A stretch of DNA of 64,000 bases, taken from assembly GCF_000519185.1 (NCBI RefSeq), contig NZ_JAFA01000019.1, positions 1-64,000 of the forward strand, given 5' to 3'. Position numbers and translations under genes: made by a program. The notes below the pieces were generated by a model. That model did not search any database and had not been told where the DNA came from. It saw only the letters and a list, made by a program, of their open reading frames with translations. The stretch comes from Paraburkholderia nodosa DSM 21604. GTDB taxonomy: Bacteria; Pseudomonadota; Gammaproteobacteria; Burkholderiales; Burkholderiaceae. This document shows positions 34,185-43,167 of this stretch, piece by piece; the stretch's first letter is position 1, and every line of letters begins with the position of its first letter.

Positions 34185-36146
34185 TCAGGCAGCGGGCGCG
34201 ACCGCGCGCACTCCGTCCAGCGCGGCGGGATTGTCCAGCGACGACAGATCGCCCGGCGGCAGACCGCAGTACACGCTGCGGATCACGCGGCGCATGATCT
34301 TGGAGCTGCGCGTCTTGGGCAACTGCTCGACCACATGGACGCGGCCTGGCCTGAATGGGCGGCCCAGGCGCTTGTCCACGTGGCCGGACACAGCGGCTTC
34401 GAGTTCAGCTGCCCCGCCCGTCGAGCCGGGTTTGGGCACGATGAAGACGACGAGCTTCTGCCCCTTGTCGGCGTCGGCTACGCCGATCGCGGCGGCCTCG
34501 GCCACGTCGGGCAGTTCCAGCACCACCTCCTCGACCTCGGCAGGGCCGAGACGCTTGCCGGCGACCTTGAGCGTGTCGTCGGAGCGCCCCATCATGAAGT
34601 AGTTGCCATCGGGCGTACGTAGCGCCAGATCGCCGTGCACCCAGATGCCGGGAATGGTCTGCCAGTAGGTTTCCAGATAGCGCTCGTCGTCGCGCCAGAA
34701 CGATTGCGTCATGCCGACAAAGGGCGCGCGGATCGCCAGTTCACCCACCTCGCCGGTCACGCTGTTGCCTGCAGGATCGACGACGTCCGCCGCCACACCC
34801 GGCGAGACGGTGTTGAAGCCACTGGGCGGAATCGGACGGATCGGCACGCTGGCCAGCAGCGCGCCGGAGGCCTCGGTGCCCCCCGTGTAGTTGATGACGG
34901 GCGCAGTTCCGTCGCCAAACCGTTGCAGAAACCAGTTGAAGTGCTCGGGCGCGATGCCCTCGCCCGCTGTGATGAGCAGGCGTACTGTGGAACGGTCTCC
35001 CTTAAGCGCCTGTTCCTCGTGGCTCGCCATGCCGCGGATGAGTGTGGGTGCGGAGCCGAAGTGCGTGACTTTGTGGCGCTCCACCACCTGGGACATGCGC
35101 GACCAGTCCGGGTAGTCGGGCGCACCGTCGTAGCACACCAGCGTGGCGCCGCGCAGCAGCGCGCAGCCCAGCACCAGCGTGCCCGCTATCCAGCCCATGT
35201 CGGCGGGCCAGCAGTACACGTCGCCGGCGTGCACATCGAAGTGGATCAGCGAGTCGTGCGCGATCTTGATCGGGAAGCTGCCGTGCGTGTGCACCACGCC
35301 CTTGGGCTTGCCTGTCGTGCCCGAGGTATAGATCACCATGAAGGGCGTGTCGGGCGTGACGGACACGGGCGCGATGCCCTGGCCTCGGGCCACGGTGGCC
35401 GTTTCCTGCCAGTCCAGATCGCGCCCATCCTGGATGGCCTGCGAGGATTCACCTTCGGCGCGCTTCCAGATCACGTGCTCGACGAGCGGCAACTGGCGCC
35501 ACGCGTCGCGCAGCGCGCCCTCCACGTTCACGCGCTTCGTGCGGCGCGAAAAGCCCGTGGAGGCGATAACCATGCGCGCCTCGGCGGCAGACAGGCGGCC
35601 CACGATGGCGTCGACACCAAAGCCGCTGAAGAGCGGCACGACCAGCGCGCCCAGATGCACGATGGCCAGCAGCGAGATGGTGGCCTCGATGCCGTTTTCC
35701 ATCAACAGGCCGATGCGGTCGCCCGGCTTTAGGCCGCGCTGCGCGAGCCCAGCCGCGAAGTCGCGCACGCGCACTTCCAGCTCCGCATAGGTCAGCGCAC
35801 TCACGCTGCCGTCCTCGCGCTCGGCGACCACGGCCTTTTGCTGCGCCGTGGCGGGGTGGCGGGCCCACGCATAGATCGTGTTAACCCAGTTGAGCTTGCC
35901 GCCGGGGAACCAGTGCGGAAACTGCGGGCCGCGCGACAAGTCCGCATAGCCCGTGGGCCGCTCGTCCCAGGCGATGGCGCATTCGCGCATCACGGTATGC
36001 CAGTAGCGCTCGGGCTCGTCGATCGACACGCGCATCAGTTCTTCATACGAGGGTACGTCCAGCGCGCGCATCAGCTTCACGATGCCGGCGTTCCGCAGTT
36101 CGCGCTCGCCGGGCTGCCACACGTGGCCTGATTCAGGATTGCTCAT
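34185..36146 (-). CDS. AMP-forming acyl-CoA synthetase, acetoacetyl-CoA synthetase-like
   Basis: A 653-residue ANL-superfamily ligase. The P-loop reads MVIYTSGTTGKPKGVVHTHG, the adenylate motif NYTGGTEASG, the hinge GRSDDTLKVAGKRLGPAEVE and the C-terminal lysine region LPKTRSSKIMRR. It makes an acyl-CoA from acid, ATP and CoA. It shares an operon direction with a thiolase, SDR and MaoC hydratase, so it probably activates the acid that they degrade. Confidence 0.93.
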   Translation of the reverse strand: MSNPESGHVWQPGERELRNAGIVKLMRALDVPSYEELMRVSIDEPERYWHTVMRECAIAWDERPTGYADLSRGPQFPHWFPGGKLNWVNTIYAWARHPATAQQKAVVAEREDGSVSALTYAELEVRVRDFAAGLAQRGLKPGDRIGLLMENGIEATISLLAIVHLGALVVPLFSGFGVDAIVGRLSAAEARMVIASTGFSRRTKRVNVEGALRDAWRQLPLVEHVIWKRAEGESSQAIQDGRDLDWQETATVARGQGIAPVSVTPDTPFMVIYTSGTTGKPKGVVHTHGSFPIKIAHDSLIHFDVHAGDVYCWPADMGWIAGTLVLGCALLRGATLVCYDGAPDYPDWSRMSQVVERHKVTHFGSAPTLIRGMASHEEQALKGDRSTVRLLITAGEGIAPEHFNWFLQRFGDGTAPVINYTGGTEASGALLASVPIRPIPPSGFNTVSPGVAADVVDPAGNSVTGEVGELAIRAPFVGMTQSFWRDDERYLETYWQTIPGIWVHGDLALRTPDGNYFMMGRSDDTLKVAGKRLGPAEVEEVVLELPDVAEAAAIGVADADKGQKLVVFIVPKPGSTGGAAELEAAVSGHVDKRLGRPFRPGRVHVVEQLPKTRSSKIMRRVIRSVYCGLPPGDLSSLDNPAALDGVRAVAPAA

Positions 36147-36170
36147 GATCTGTCTTCCGTCTTCGATGTG

Positions 36171-37379
36171 TTATGCGGCGCGTTCGAAAATCATGGCGAT
36201 GCCCTGCCCGCCGCCGATGCACATCGTCTCGAGGCCATAGCGCGCCTTGCGGCGCTGCATCTCGTGCAGCAGCGTGCTCATGATGCGCACGCCCGTGGCA
36301 CCCACGGGGTGGCCGAGCGAGATGCCCGAGCCGTTGACGTTGAGCCTGTCTTCCAGCGCTTCCATGGAACTGCCCCAGCCTTCGACGCACGCCAGCGCCT
36401 GGCACGCGAAGGCTTCGTTGAGTTCGATCAGGTCCATCTGGCCGAACCTCAGGCCCGTGCGCGCCAGCAGCTTCTGCACGGCCGGCACGGGACCGATGCC
36501 CATGCGCGCCGGATCGCAGCCCGCGGCGGCCCAGCCGACCAGCCAGCCCATCGGCGTGAGGCCCAGTTCTTCGAGCTTGTCCTCGGCCACGATCAGGCAG
36601 GCCGCGGCGGCGTCGTTCTGCTGGCAGGCATTGCCCGCCGTGACCACGCCTTCCTCTACGATCGGCTTGAGCTTCGCGAGGCTCTCGGCGCTCGTCTCGC
36701 CTCGCACGCCTTCATCCTTGCTAACGAGCAGCGCGTCGCCCTTTCGCTGCGGCACCAACACCGGAACGATCTCCGCGTCCAGGAAGCCTGCGGCCTGTGC
36801 CGCCGCCGCACGCTGATGACTGCGCGCGGCAAAGCGGTCAGACGCCTCGCGCGAGATGCCATATTCGCGCGCCAGCGTTTCGGCGGTTTCGATCATGCCG
36901 CTAATGCGGCCAAAACGCGCTTCAGGCTGCGAGCGTTCGCGGCCCCGGTCCAGGCGGTCATGAAATTTCACCGAACCCGCACGCTTGCCCCAGCGCATAT
37001 CGGTGGTGTAGTACTCGACGTTGCTCATGCTCTCAACGCCGCCTGCCATCACCACGTCGGCGGCCCCGGTCTGCACCATCATCGCGGCAGTGGCAAGCGC
37101 CTGCACGCCGCCGCCGCAGCGCCGGTCGAGCTGCATGCCCGCCACCTCGATCGGAAAGCCTGCCTGCAACGCGACCCAGCGCCCCGTACAAGGCGTTTCG
37201 CCGCTCGCGTAGCTCTGGGCGAATACCACGTCGTCGATGCGCCCCGGGTCGATGCCTGTCCGCTCCACGATCGCGCGCGCGACAGTCGCACCCAGTTCTT
37301 CGACGGGAACCCCTTTCAATGCCCCGCCAAATGCGCCCACCGGCGTGCGCAGTGGGGAGACGATGGCTGCTCGTTTCAT
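36171..37379 (-). CDS. Acetyl-CoA acyltransferase (thiolase)
   Basis: A 402-residue thiolase. The nucleophilic cysteine is in the LDRRCGGGVQAL block near residue 90, and the C-terminal catalytic His and Cys are in NVNGSGISLGHPVGATG and CIGGGQGIAMIFE. It carries out thiolytic release of acetyl-CoA (or propionyl-CoA) from a 3-oxoacyl-CoA. Gene order with SDR and MaoC upstream is that of a beta-oxidation module. Confidence 0.95.
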   Translation of the reverse strand: MKRAAIVSPLRTPVGAFGGALKGVPVEELGATVARAIVERTGIDPGRIDDVVFAQSYASGETPCTGRWVALQAGFPIEVAGMQLDRRCGGGVQALATAAMMVQTGAADVVMAGGVESMSNVEYYTTDMRWGKRAGSVKFHDRLDRGRERSQPEARFGRISGMIETAETLAREYGISREASDRFAARSHQRAAAAQAAGFLDAEIVPVLVPQRKGDALLVSKDEGVRGETSAESLAKLKPIVEEGVVTAGNACQQNDAAAACLIVAEDKLEELGLTPMGWLVGWAAAGCDPARMGIGPVPAVQKLLARTGLRFGQMDLIELNEAFACQALACVEGWGSSMEALEDRLNVNGSGISLGHPVGATGVRIMSTLLHEMQRRKARYGLETMCIGGGQGIAMIFERAA

Positions 37380-37434
37380 GTTGAATTGCCTCTTGGATGA
37401 CTCGAATAAATACGCCGTTGATGCCGGTTCGCGA

Positions 37435-38184
37435 TCAGCCGTAGCGCCCGCCGGTCACATGCAGCACTTCGCCGCTGATGAAGCCCGCGCGCTCGCTGGC
37501 GAGGAACGCGACGGCATCGGCGATGTCATCGGGACGGCCGACGCGCTTGATCGGCTGCGCGGCCACGGCGCGCTCCTTGATGGTCTCGTATGTGGGGAGC
37601 GCTTGCACCATTTCCGTTTCCATGAAGCCGGGCGCCACGCAGTTCGCGGTGATGCCATAGCGCCCTTCCTCCATCGACAGCGCCTTCGCCATGCCAATCA
37701 AACCGGCTTTCGCAGCCGAATAATTCGCCTGCGTGGGATTGCCGAGATGCGCGCGAGAGCTGATGTTGATGAGGCGGCCCCAGCCCTGCTCGATGAAATG
37801 CGGCATGACGGCTTTTGCGGCCAGAAAGGCGCCCTTGAGCATCACGGTCATGACGAAATCCCAGTCGTCCTCGCTCATTTTCACCAGGTACTTGTCGCGC
37901 GGCGCTCCGGCGTTATTGACCAGGATGTGCACGCCGCCGAAGTGAGCGACGGTCTCATCGACGAGACGTTGAACGTCGGCTGCCTTCGTGATGTCGCCTA
38001 CCACGCAGTGCGCGGCCAGCCCCTCTTCCCGAAGCACCTCAGCGGTTGCATTCGCCAGTTCGCCGTTGATGTCGGTGATAACGACCTTCGCGCCTTCTTG
38101 CGCCAGGCGACGCGCGGTGGCCGCGCCAAGTCCGCGCGCCGAACCGGTAACGATGGCAACCTTGCCGCTCAAACCCAGATCCAT
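37435..38184 (-). CDS. SDR, 3-hydroxyacyl-CoA dehydrogenase/FabG-like
   Basis: A 249-residue classical SDR with TGSARGLG, NNAG, catalytic Ser-Tyr-Lys in INISSRAHLGNPTQANYSAAK and a C-terminal VTGG. A GAGGAG site precedes the start. Between a MaoC-type hydratase and a thiolase it most likely oxidises an (R)-3-hydroxyacyl-CoA, because MaoC hydratases generate the R isomer. Confidence 0.92.
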   Translation of the reverse strand: MDLGLSGKVAIVTGSARGLGAATARRLAQEGAKVVITDINGELANATAEVLREEGLAAHCVVGDITKAADVQRLVDETVAHFGGVHILVNNAGAPRDKYLVKMSEDDWDFVMTVMLKGAFLAAKAVMPHFIEQGWGRLINISSRAHLGNPTQANYSAAKAGLIGMAKALSMEEGRYGITANCVAPGFMETEMVQALPTYETIKERAVAAQPIKRVGRPDDIADAVAFLASERAGFISGEVLHVTGGRYG

Positions 38185-38209
38185 TTTCGACTCCTCAGTT
38201 TTTCGTTGA

Positions 38210-39085
38210 TTAGGTCAGATCGACCCGCGCGTTGTTCAAGACCACCACGCCGCGCTCCACCGCCGTCGTGCGTAACGACACCGTGCTGCCGCGGACCCAC
38301 ATTTCGGTGCGCAGTGTGTCGCCGGGCAAGGCAGGTGCCGTGAAGCGCACACGCATGCCCGTAAAGTGGGTGTCATCGTATGCCAGCACGGTGCGCAGCA
38401 CGGCGTGCGCAGCCACGCCCATTAACGCCATGCCGTGCAGAATGGGGCGTGCGAAGCCCGCTGCGGCCGCGACGGCCGGGTCGGCATGCAAGGGGTTCAG
38501 GTCACCACTCAACCGGTAGATCAACGCGAGCTGGGCGGGCGTGGTCAGATTGCATACAAAGTCGGGCTCATCCTCGGGCATGGCGTGGGGTGCGGGCGGC
38601 GAGCCGGCGCTGCTGCCCTGGCCAAAGCCGCCGTCGCCACGCAACAGGCTCAGTTGAACCACAGTCGCAAGCAACCGGCCCGTTTCTGCATCGGTGATCT
38701 CACGCGTTTGCTGCAGGAAAGCGCCCTTGCCCTCCCCCTTGTCCCACAGGCCGGTGATGCGGGTCGCGCCCGTGACGCGGCCGCTAGCGGGCAGTGGAGT
38801 GTGGATACGGATTTCCTGCTCGGCATGCAGAATCTTCTGCCAGGTGATGCCCGTATCCGGCTCACGAGCCCAGAAGCCCGGATAGGCAAGAACGTTCGCC
38901 ATGGTCGGCACGGCGCGCAGCATTTGCCCGTCTTTCCCCTCATAGACATAGCGCAATTGCCCCGCATCGAGCGGGTCGGCGCCCACGCCAAGGCCGAGTG
39001 CATAAAGCTGGGTATCACGCTGGGAAAACGTATGTTCGATGACCGGAAAGCGACGTGCCAGCAGTTCAGAGGGATTGATGGACAT
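38210..39085 (-). CDS. MaoC-like (R)-specific enoyl-CoA hydratase, double hot dog
   Basis: A 291-residue protein like the hydratase-2 part of peroxisomal MFE-2. The active-site motif is YRLSGDLNPLHADPAVAAAA followed by FARPILHGMALMG in the C-terminal hot dog. The N-terminal hot dog contains RAVPTMANVLAYPGF. MSINPSELLARRFPV (39085) is the likely start; the upstream frame to 39232 is not conserved-looking. First gene of the operon MaoC-SDR-thiolase-ligase. Confidence 0.92.
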   Translation of the reverse strand: MSINPSELLARRFPVIEHTFSQRDTQLYALGLGVGADPLDAGQLRYVYEGKDGQMLRAVPTMANVLAYPGFWAREPDTGITWQKILHAEQEIRIHTPLPASGRVTGATRITGLWDKGEGKGAFLQQTREITDAETGRLLATVVQLSLLRGDGGFGQGSSAGSPPAPHAMPEDEPDFVCNLTTPAQLALIYRLSGDLNPLHADPAVAAAAGFARPILHGMALMGVAAHAVLRTVLAYDDTHFTGMRVRFTAPALPGDTLRTEMWVRGSTVSLRTTAVERGVVVLNNARVDLT

Positions 39086-39348
39086 GGCGGGCATAAAGCG
39101 AGAATGACTTGGCCACACGATGAAACCAGACCGCTCGGCGGTCAACGGATATGCGTGGTCCGTTCCGTACCTTGGCAAGCACTGCTTGATCGTTGGTATC
39201 GACAAATGCGTATGTTTATCGCCGAGCACCAATGCCAGCCAGGCGGGCGATATTCCATTTTCCGGAACGTACGGAGCAAATCCGTTGCTATCACGCGGGT
39301 GGCTGGCGCAGCATGAGCCATCCTCATCGACTTGATTGACACGCTGAC

Positions 39349-40500
39349 ATGATTCGCGACCAGGAAACGCTCAACGGATTGCTCGACTCCATCTCCCGCT
39401 TCGTGCGCGAACGCCTCGTGCCCAACGAGGAGCTGGTCGCGGAAACCGACGAAATCCCCGAAGACATCGTGGCCGACATGAAGGCCATGGGCTTGTTCGG
39501 TCTTACGATTCCCGAGCGCTTCGGGGGGCTCGAGCTGACCATGGAGGAAGAGGTGCTGGCCGTATTCGAGTTGTGCCGCGCCTCCCCTGTGTTCCGCTCT
39601 CTGCTGGGCACCACGGTGGGTATCGGTTCGCAGGGCATTCTGTTCGATGGCACGCCCGAGCAGCAGGAAAAATACCTGCCGCGCCTCGCGACGGGCGAAC
39701 TGATCGCCTCGTTCGCGCTGACCGAGCCGGAGTCAGGCTCCGACGCCGCATCGCTGCGCACCACGGCGATCAAGGAAGGTGACCACTATGTGGTCAATGG
39801 CACCAAACGCTTCATCACCAATGCGCCACATGCCGGCATCTTCACGTTGATGGCGCGCACCAATCTGGACGACAAGGGCTCGGGCGGGATTTCGGCTTTC
39901 ATCGTCGATGCCAAAACGCCCGGCATCAGTTTCGGCAAGCGCGACAAGAAGATGGGGCAGAAAGGCGCTCACACCTGCGACGTGATCTTCGACAACGTGC
40001 GTGTGAGCGCCGCCAACCTCATCGGTGGCAAGGAGGGCAAAGGATTCAAGACCGCTATGAAGGTGCTGGACAAGGGCCGCATCCACATCGCCGCCGTTTG
40101 TGTGGCAGTCGCCGAGCGCATGTTGTCCATGGCCCTGTCCTACGCGATGGAGCGCAAGCAGTTCGGTGAGCCCATCGCTGACTTCCAGCTCGTCCAGGCG
40201 ATGCTGGCGGACAGCAAGGCAGAGATCTACGCAGCCCGCAGTATGGTGCTGGACGCTGCGCGCCGGCGCGACGCCAAAATACCTGTGAGCACTGAAGCTT
40301 CGTGCGCCAAATTGTTCGCTTCTGAAATGTGCGGCCGCGTGGCTGACCGCGCGGTGCAGATCTTCGGCGGCGCGGGCTATATGACCGAGTACGGCATTGA
40401 GCGCTTCTACCGCGATGTGCGGCTGTTCCGCATCTATGAAGGCACGACGCAGATCCAGCAGATCGTCATCGCCCGCAACATGATCCGCGAGGCGCACTAG
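39349..40500 (+). CDS. Acyl-CoA dehydrogenase (medium-chain-type base)
   Basis: A 383-residue acyl-CoA dehydrogenase with FALTEPESGSDAASLRT, RKQFGEPIADFQLVQ and the C-terminal catalytic Glu364 in FRIYEGTTQIQ. The helix-G position is Gly (VLDKGRIHI), so this enzyme is of the ordinary medium/short-chain kind, unlike those at 28737 and 46411. It is divergent from the MaoC operon with a 263-bp gap in which no clear operator is seen. It supplies the first oxidation for that module. Confidence 0.94.
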   Translation: MIRDQETLNGLLDSISRFVRERLVPNEELVAETDEIPEDIVADMKAMGLFGLTIPERFGGLELTMEEEVLAVFELCRASPVFRSLLGTTVGIGSQGILFDGTPEQQEKYLPRLATGELIASFALTEPESGSDAASLRTTAIKEGDHYVVNGTKRFITNAPHAGIFTLMARTNLDDKGSGGISAFIVDAKTPGISFGKRDKKMGQKGAHTCDVIFDNVRVSAANLIGGKEGKGFKTAMKVLDKGRIHIAAVCVAVAERMLSMALSYAMERKQFGEPIADFQLVQAMLADSKAEIYAARSMVLDAARRRDAKIPVSTEASCAKLFASEMCGRVADRAVQIFGGAGYMTEYGIERFYRDVRLFRIYEGTTQIQQIVIARNMIREAH

Positions 40501-40532
40501 CCCGGCGCATCGGTGCATCGGTGCACGAAAGA

Positions 40533-40568
40533 GGCGGCGGCCATCGCGCCCTGACAGCCACCGCCGCC
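40533..40568 (+). terminator. Possible hairpin after the acyl-CoA dehydrogenase
   Basis: GGCGGCGG and CCGCCGCC could pair around a 20-base loop shortly after the stop at 40500. There is no T run and the stem is low-complexity, so this is tentative. Confidence 0.3.
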
Positions 40569-40623
40569 GAACAGCCGACCAGCAAGGCGTAAACCCCAAT
40601 CGACACCGCCCGGCACCCGGATT

Positions 40624-40637
40624 CTAATGATCGTTAG
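40624..40637. promoter_or_regulatory. CTAAC-N4-GTTAG operator before tandem IclR genes
   Basis: CTAATGATCGTTAG is a 14-bp inverted repeat with a single imperfect base pair, matching CTAAC-N4-GTTAG at nine of ten fixed positions. It lies 31 bp before the start codon of the first IclR gene, in promoter position. Confidence 0.6.
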
Positions 40638-40667
40638 TTTGGTGAATGTGTTTCGTTGAGACACCCC

Positions 40668-41504
40668 ATGGATCGCTCATACTCCCCCGATGCCAGTGCA
40701 ACGTCCAACCCGGGGGCCGTCAATCACGGCCCGATCGTGACGCCCTTTGCGCGCGCGCTGGCCATTCTTTCCGCCTTCACGCCTGTGGATCGCTGGCTCT
40801 GCAACAGCGACCTCTCCGAGCGCGCGGGCATCCCAGCTTCGACCGTGACGCGCCTGACGCGCACCCTGCTCGCTCTAGGCTATCTCTGCTGCGACAGCGG
40901 CAAGCGGCGCTTTCGCCTGGGGCCTTCGGCGTTGGCGCTGGGCTACCGCGCGGCGGCCGATATAGAAATCCACGAAGCCGCGCATCAACGCATGCACCTC
41001 TTCGCTGAGCGCCACCGCGTTCATGTTCACCTCTGCGCCCGCAACCGGCTGGAAGTGGTCGTCATCGACAGTTGCTGCACCAGCACCATCCCCGCCTCGC
41101 TGCAGCCGGCGATCGGTACCCGCCTCGGGCTCGCCTCGTCTGCCGCAGGCTGGGCGCTGCTGGCCAGCCTGCCCGACGCCGAGCGCGACTATCTGCTGAG
41201 AAGCGCAGCCCTTCAGCCCTCACGCAAGTGGAGCGAGAAATGGGGACATACAGGCCGCCGCACCAGCGAAGCCATCGGGCAGATCGGGCAGGTGAGGGAA
41301 GACGGATTCTGCGTCGCGCTCGGGCAAACGGGCCAACCCATGACCATGGTAGCCGCCCCGGTCCAATTGCCCGGCGAGGCCCCGCTGGCCGTGAGCTGCA
41401 TGGGGCCATCCATGCTCGTGGGGCGCGCGCGGAGTGAACGCGAACTGGGGCCGGCGCTGGTGCGCATGGCGCAGGAAATCCAGCATTCGAGAGCATTGTC
41501 ATGA
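40668..41504 (+). CDS. IclR-family transcriptional regulator (first of overlapping pair)
   Basis: A 278-residue IclR protein with helix-turn-helix CNSDLSERAGIPASTVTRLT and an effector domain containing QIGQVREDGFCVALGQTG. ATG 40668 is preferred to a TTG at 40656. Its last four bases overlap the start of the next IclR gene (ATGA), so the two are translationally coupled. It is related to the IclR protein at 33317-34171. Confidence 0.9.
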   Translation: MDRSYSPDASATSNPGAVNHGPIVTPFARALAILSAFTPVDRWLCNSDLSERAGIPASTVTRLTRTLLALGYLCCDSGKRRFRLGPSALALGYRAAADIEIHEAAHQRMHLFAERHRVHVHLCARNRLEVVVIDSCCTSTIPASLQPAIGTRLGLASSAAGWALLASLPDAERDYLLRSAALQPSRKWSEKWGHTGRRTSEAIGQIGQVREDGFCVALGQTGQPMTMVAAPVQLPGEAPLAVSCMGPSMLVGRARSERELGPALVRMAQEIQHSRALS

Positions 41505-42298
41505 ATTTGCCCAGATGCCCCGCATCCGAAAACTCGACGCTGATGACGGTGGAGCGCGGGCTGGAAGTCCTGCGCGCGTTCCGCTCGAACCGCGCGCCGC
41601 TATCCAACGCAGAACTCGTGCGGCGCACCGGGCTATCCAAAGCCACGGTCTCGCGCTTGACCTCCACCCTGATACAGGTTGGCTTCCTGCGCCTCGTCCC
41701 CGGCAAGCGCGAGTTCGAGCTCTCCATCGGCGCACTGGGAATAGGCCACGCGTACCTGTCGACCAACGATCTCCTGCAAGCGGCACAGCCTCTTTTGCAG
41801 GACCTTGCAGATCGGCTCGATGTATCGGTGGCCCTTGCCGTCAGGGACGGCATCGACATGCTTTACGTCGATTACCGCGTCAGCCGCAAGGTCGCCACGC
41901 TGCGGCTGGGCGTCGGTTCCGTGCTGCCGATGAGCACAACATCCATCGGGAGAGCTTATCTTTGGGGACTGCCCGAAGAGGAACAGCAGCGCTTGATCGA
42001 AGAGCACAAGCGCCGTGCAGGCCTGCAAGGTGATGCACTGGGGCACGCTATTCACGCCTCTTTCGACGAACTCGAATCCACCGGTACCTGCGCGGTGCTG
42101 GGCGGCTTCCAGCGCAGCACCTTTGGCGTGTCGCTGCCTGTTCGCCTCGGCCGCGAGCGCACCCTCATGAGCATGAGCTGCGGTAAAGCGGACGTCGATT
42201 TCGATCTGCCGAGCGAGCGCGAACGCATCGCGCCTGCGCTCAAGGAAACGGCGGCACGCCTGCAAGTGCAGTTGGCGAATTGCGGGAGCGGTCTCTAG
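41501..42298 (+). CDS. IclR-family transcriptional regulator (second of overlapping pair)
   Basis: A 265-residue IclR protein: LMTVERGLEVLRAFRSNRAP, helix-turn-helix LVRRTGLSKATVSRLTSTL, then an effector domain with DMLYVDYRVSRKVATLRLGVG. It differs clearly from its upstream partner, so the pair is not a recent duplication. Two co-translated IclR proteins could form hetero-oligomers or answer to two intermediates. It is convergent with the crotonase operon ending at 42360. Confidence 0.9.
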   Translation: MNLPRCPASENSTLMTVERGLEVLRAFRSNRAPLSNAELVRRTGLSKATVSRLTSTLIQVGFLRLVPGKREFELSIGALGIGHAYLSTNDLLQAAQPLLQDLADRLDVSVALAVRDGIDMLYVDYRVSRKVATLRLGVGSVLPMSTTSIGRAYLWGLPEEEQQRLIEEHKRRAGLQGDALGHAIHASFDELESTGTCAVLGGFQRSTFGVSLPVRLGRERTLMSMSCGKADVDFDLPSERERIAPALKETAARLQVQLANCGSGL

Positions 42299-42359
42299 CA
42301 AACAAGCCGACAGACCGCTTCAAAGACCGGGAACGCAAAGAAAGATAGCGGCGGGCCCC

Positions 42360-43133
42360 TCAGTCGCCGCTCTTCCCGGCAAAGCCCTGCACACCCGCCT
42401 CCAGCGACTGCGAGTGCGTGCGATAGCAGTGCTGCATCCAGCGCTCGTAGCGCAGTCCATCGGAGAGGGGCAGTTCCATCGCGCGGCGCGCCATCTGCTT
42501 CATGGAGGCGAGCGCCAACGCGTCGGCCTGGGCGATTTCCTGCGCCAGTGCCAGCGTGGCGGCCTCCAGTTGCTCGGCGGGCACGGCCTGCACGGCGAGG
42601 CCCAACTCCACGGCCTCGCGGCCCGTCATGCGCCGGCCCGTCACGAGATAGTACAGCGCGCGCTGCAGTCCGAGCCTGCGTGGCAGCCGCTGCGAACTGC
42701 CGCCGCTAGGCAGCAAGTTGCGGCGGATGTGCTCGTCGCCCAACTGCGCGGCCTCATCGGCGATGGTCAGATCACAGGCCAGCGCCAGTTCGAAGCCACC
42801 CGCCAGCGCGAAGCCGTTGACGCTGGCCAGAACGATCTGCGGCGCGGCCTCGAGGCGCTCGTAGGTGTCCTGCATCAGCTCCTGGTGACGCATATGTGCA
42901 GCGCGGTCGGCCAACACGCCGCTCGCGAGCCACTTGAGGTCGTTGCCCGCACAGAAGGCACGACCACGGCCGCAGATCACGAGCACCTTGACCTCGCTGG
43001 CCGCCGCCGCGCAGTCGCGTACTGCGTCGTTGAGGGCCTGCAAGGTGTGCCCATCGAGGGCGTTCATGCGCTCGGGACGATTCAGCGTGAGGCGACGCAC
43101 GTGGGGCGCGGGGTGGTCGATCAGCAATGCCAT
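42360..43133 (-). CDS. Enoyl-CoA hydratase/isomerase family protein
   Basis: A 257-residue crotonase. Oxyanion segments are AFCAGNDLKWL and NGFALAGGFELALACDLTIA. The active-site Glu-like position is in AQLGDEHIRRNLLPSGGSSQ, where the usual PE is DE. The start MALLIDHPAPH follows a strong GAGGAGGGG site. Last gene of the operon 42360-48978, following the nitroreductase. Confidence 0.9.
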   Translation of the reverse strand: MALLIDHPAPHVRRLTLNRPERMNALDGHTLQALNDAVRDCAAAASEVKVLVICGRGRAFCAGNDLKWLASGVLADRAAHMRHQELMQDTYERLEAAPQIVLASVNGFALAGGFELALACDLTIADEAAQLGDEHIRRNLLPSGGSSQRLPRRLGLQRALYYLVTGRRMTGREAVELGLAVQAVPAEQLEAATLALAQEIAQADALALASMKQMARRAMELPLSDGLRYERWMQHCYRTHSQSLEAGVQGFAGKSGD

Positions 43134-43167
43134 GGCACTCCCCTCCTCGTTCGTCGGCACACAGCGC

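Noticed and set aside
40501..40530. Short direct repeat GCATCGGT twice
   Set aside because: Only two copies in GC-rich spacer DNA; no sign of a functional repeat or CRISPR structure.
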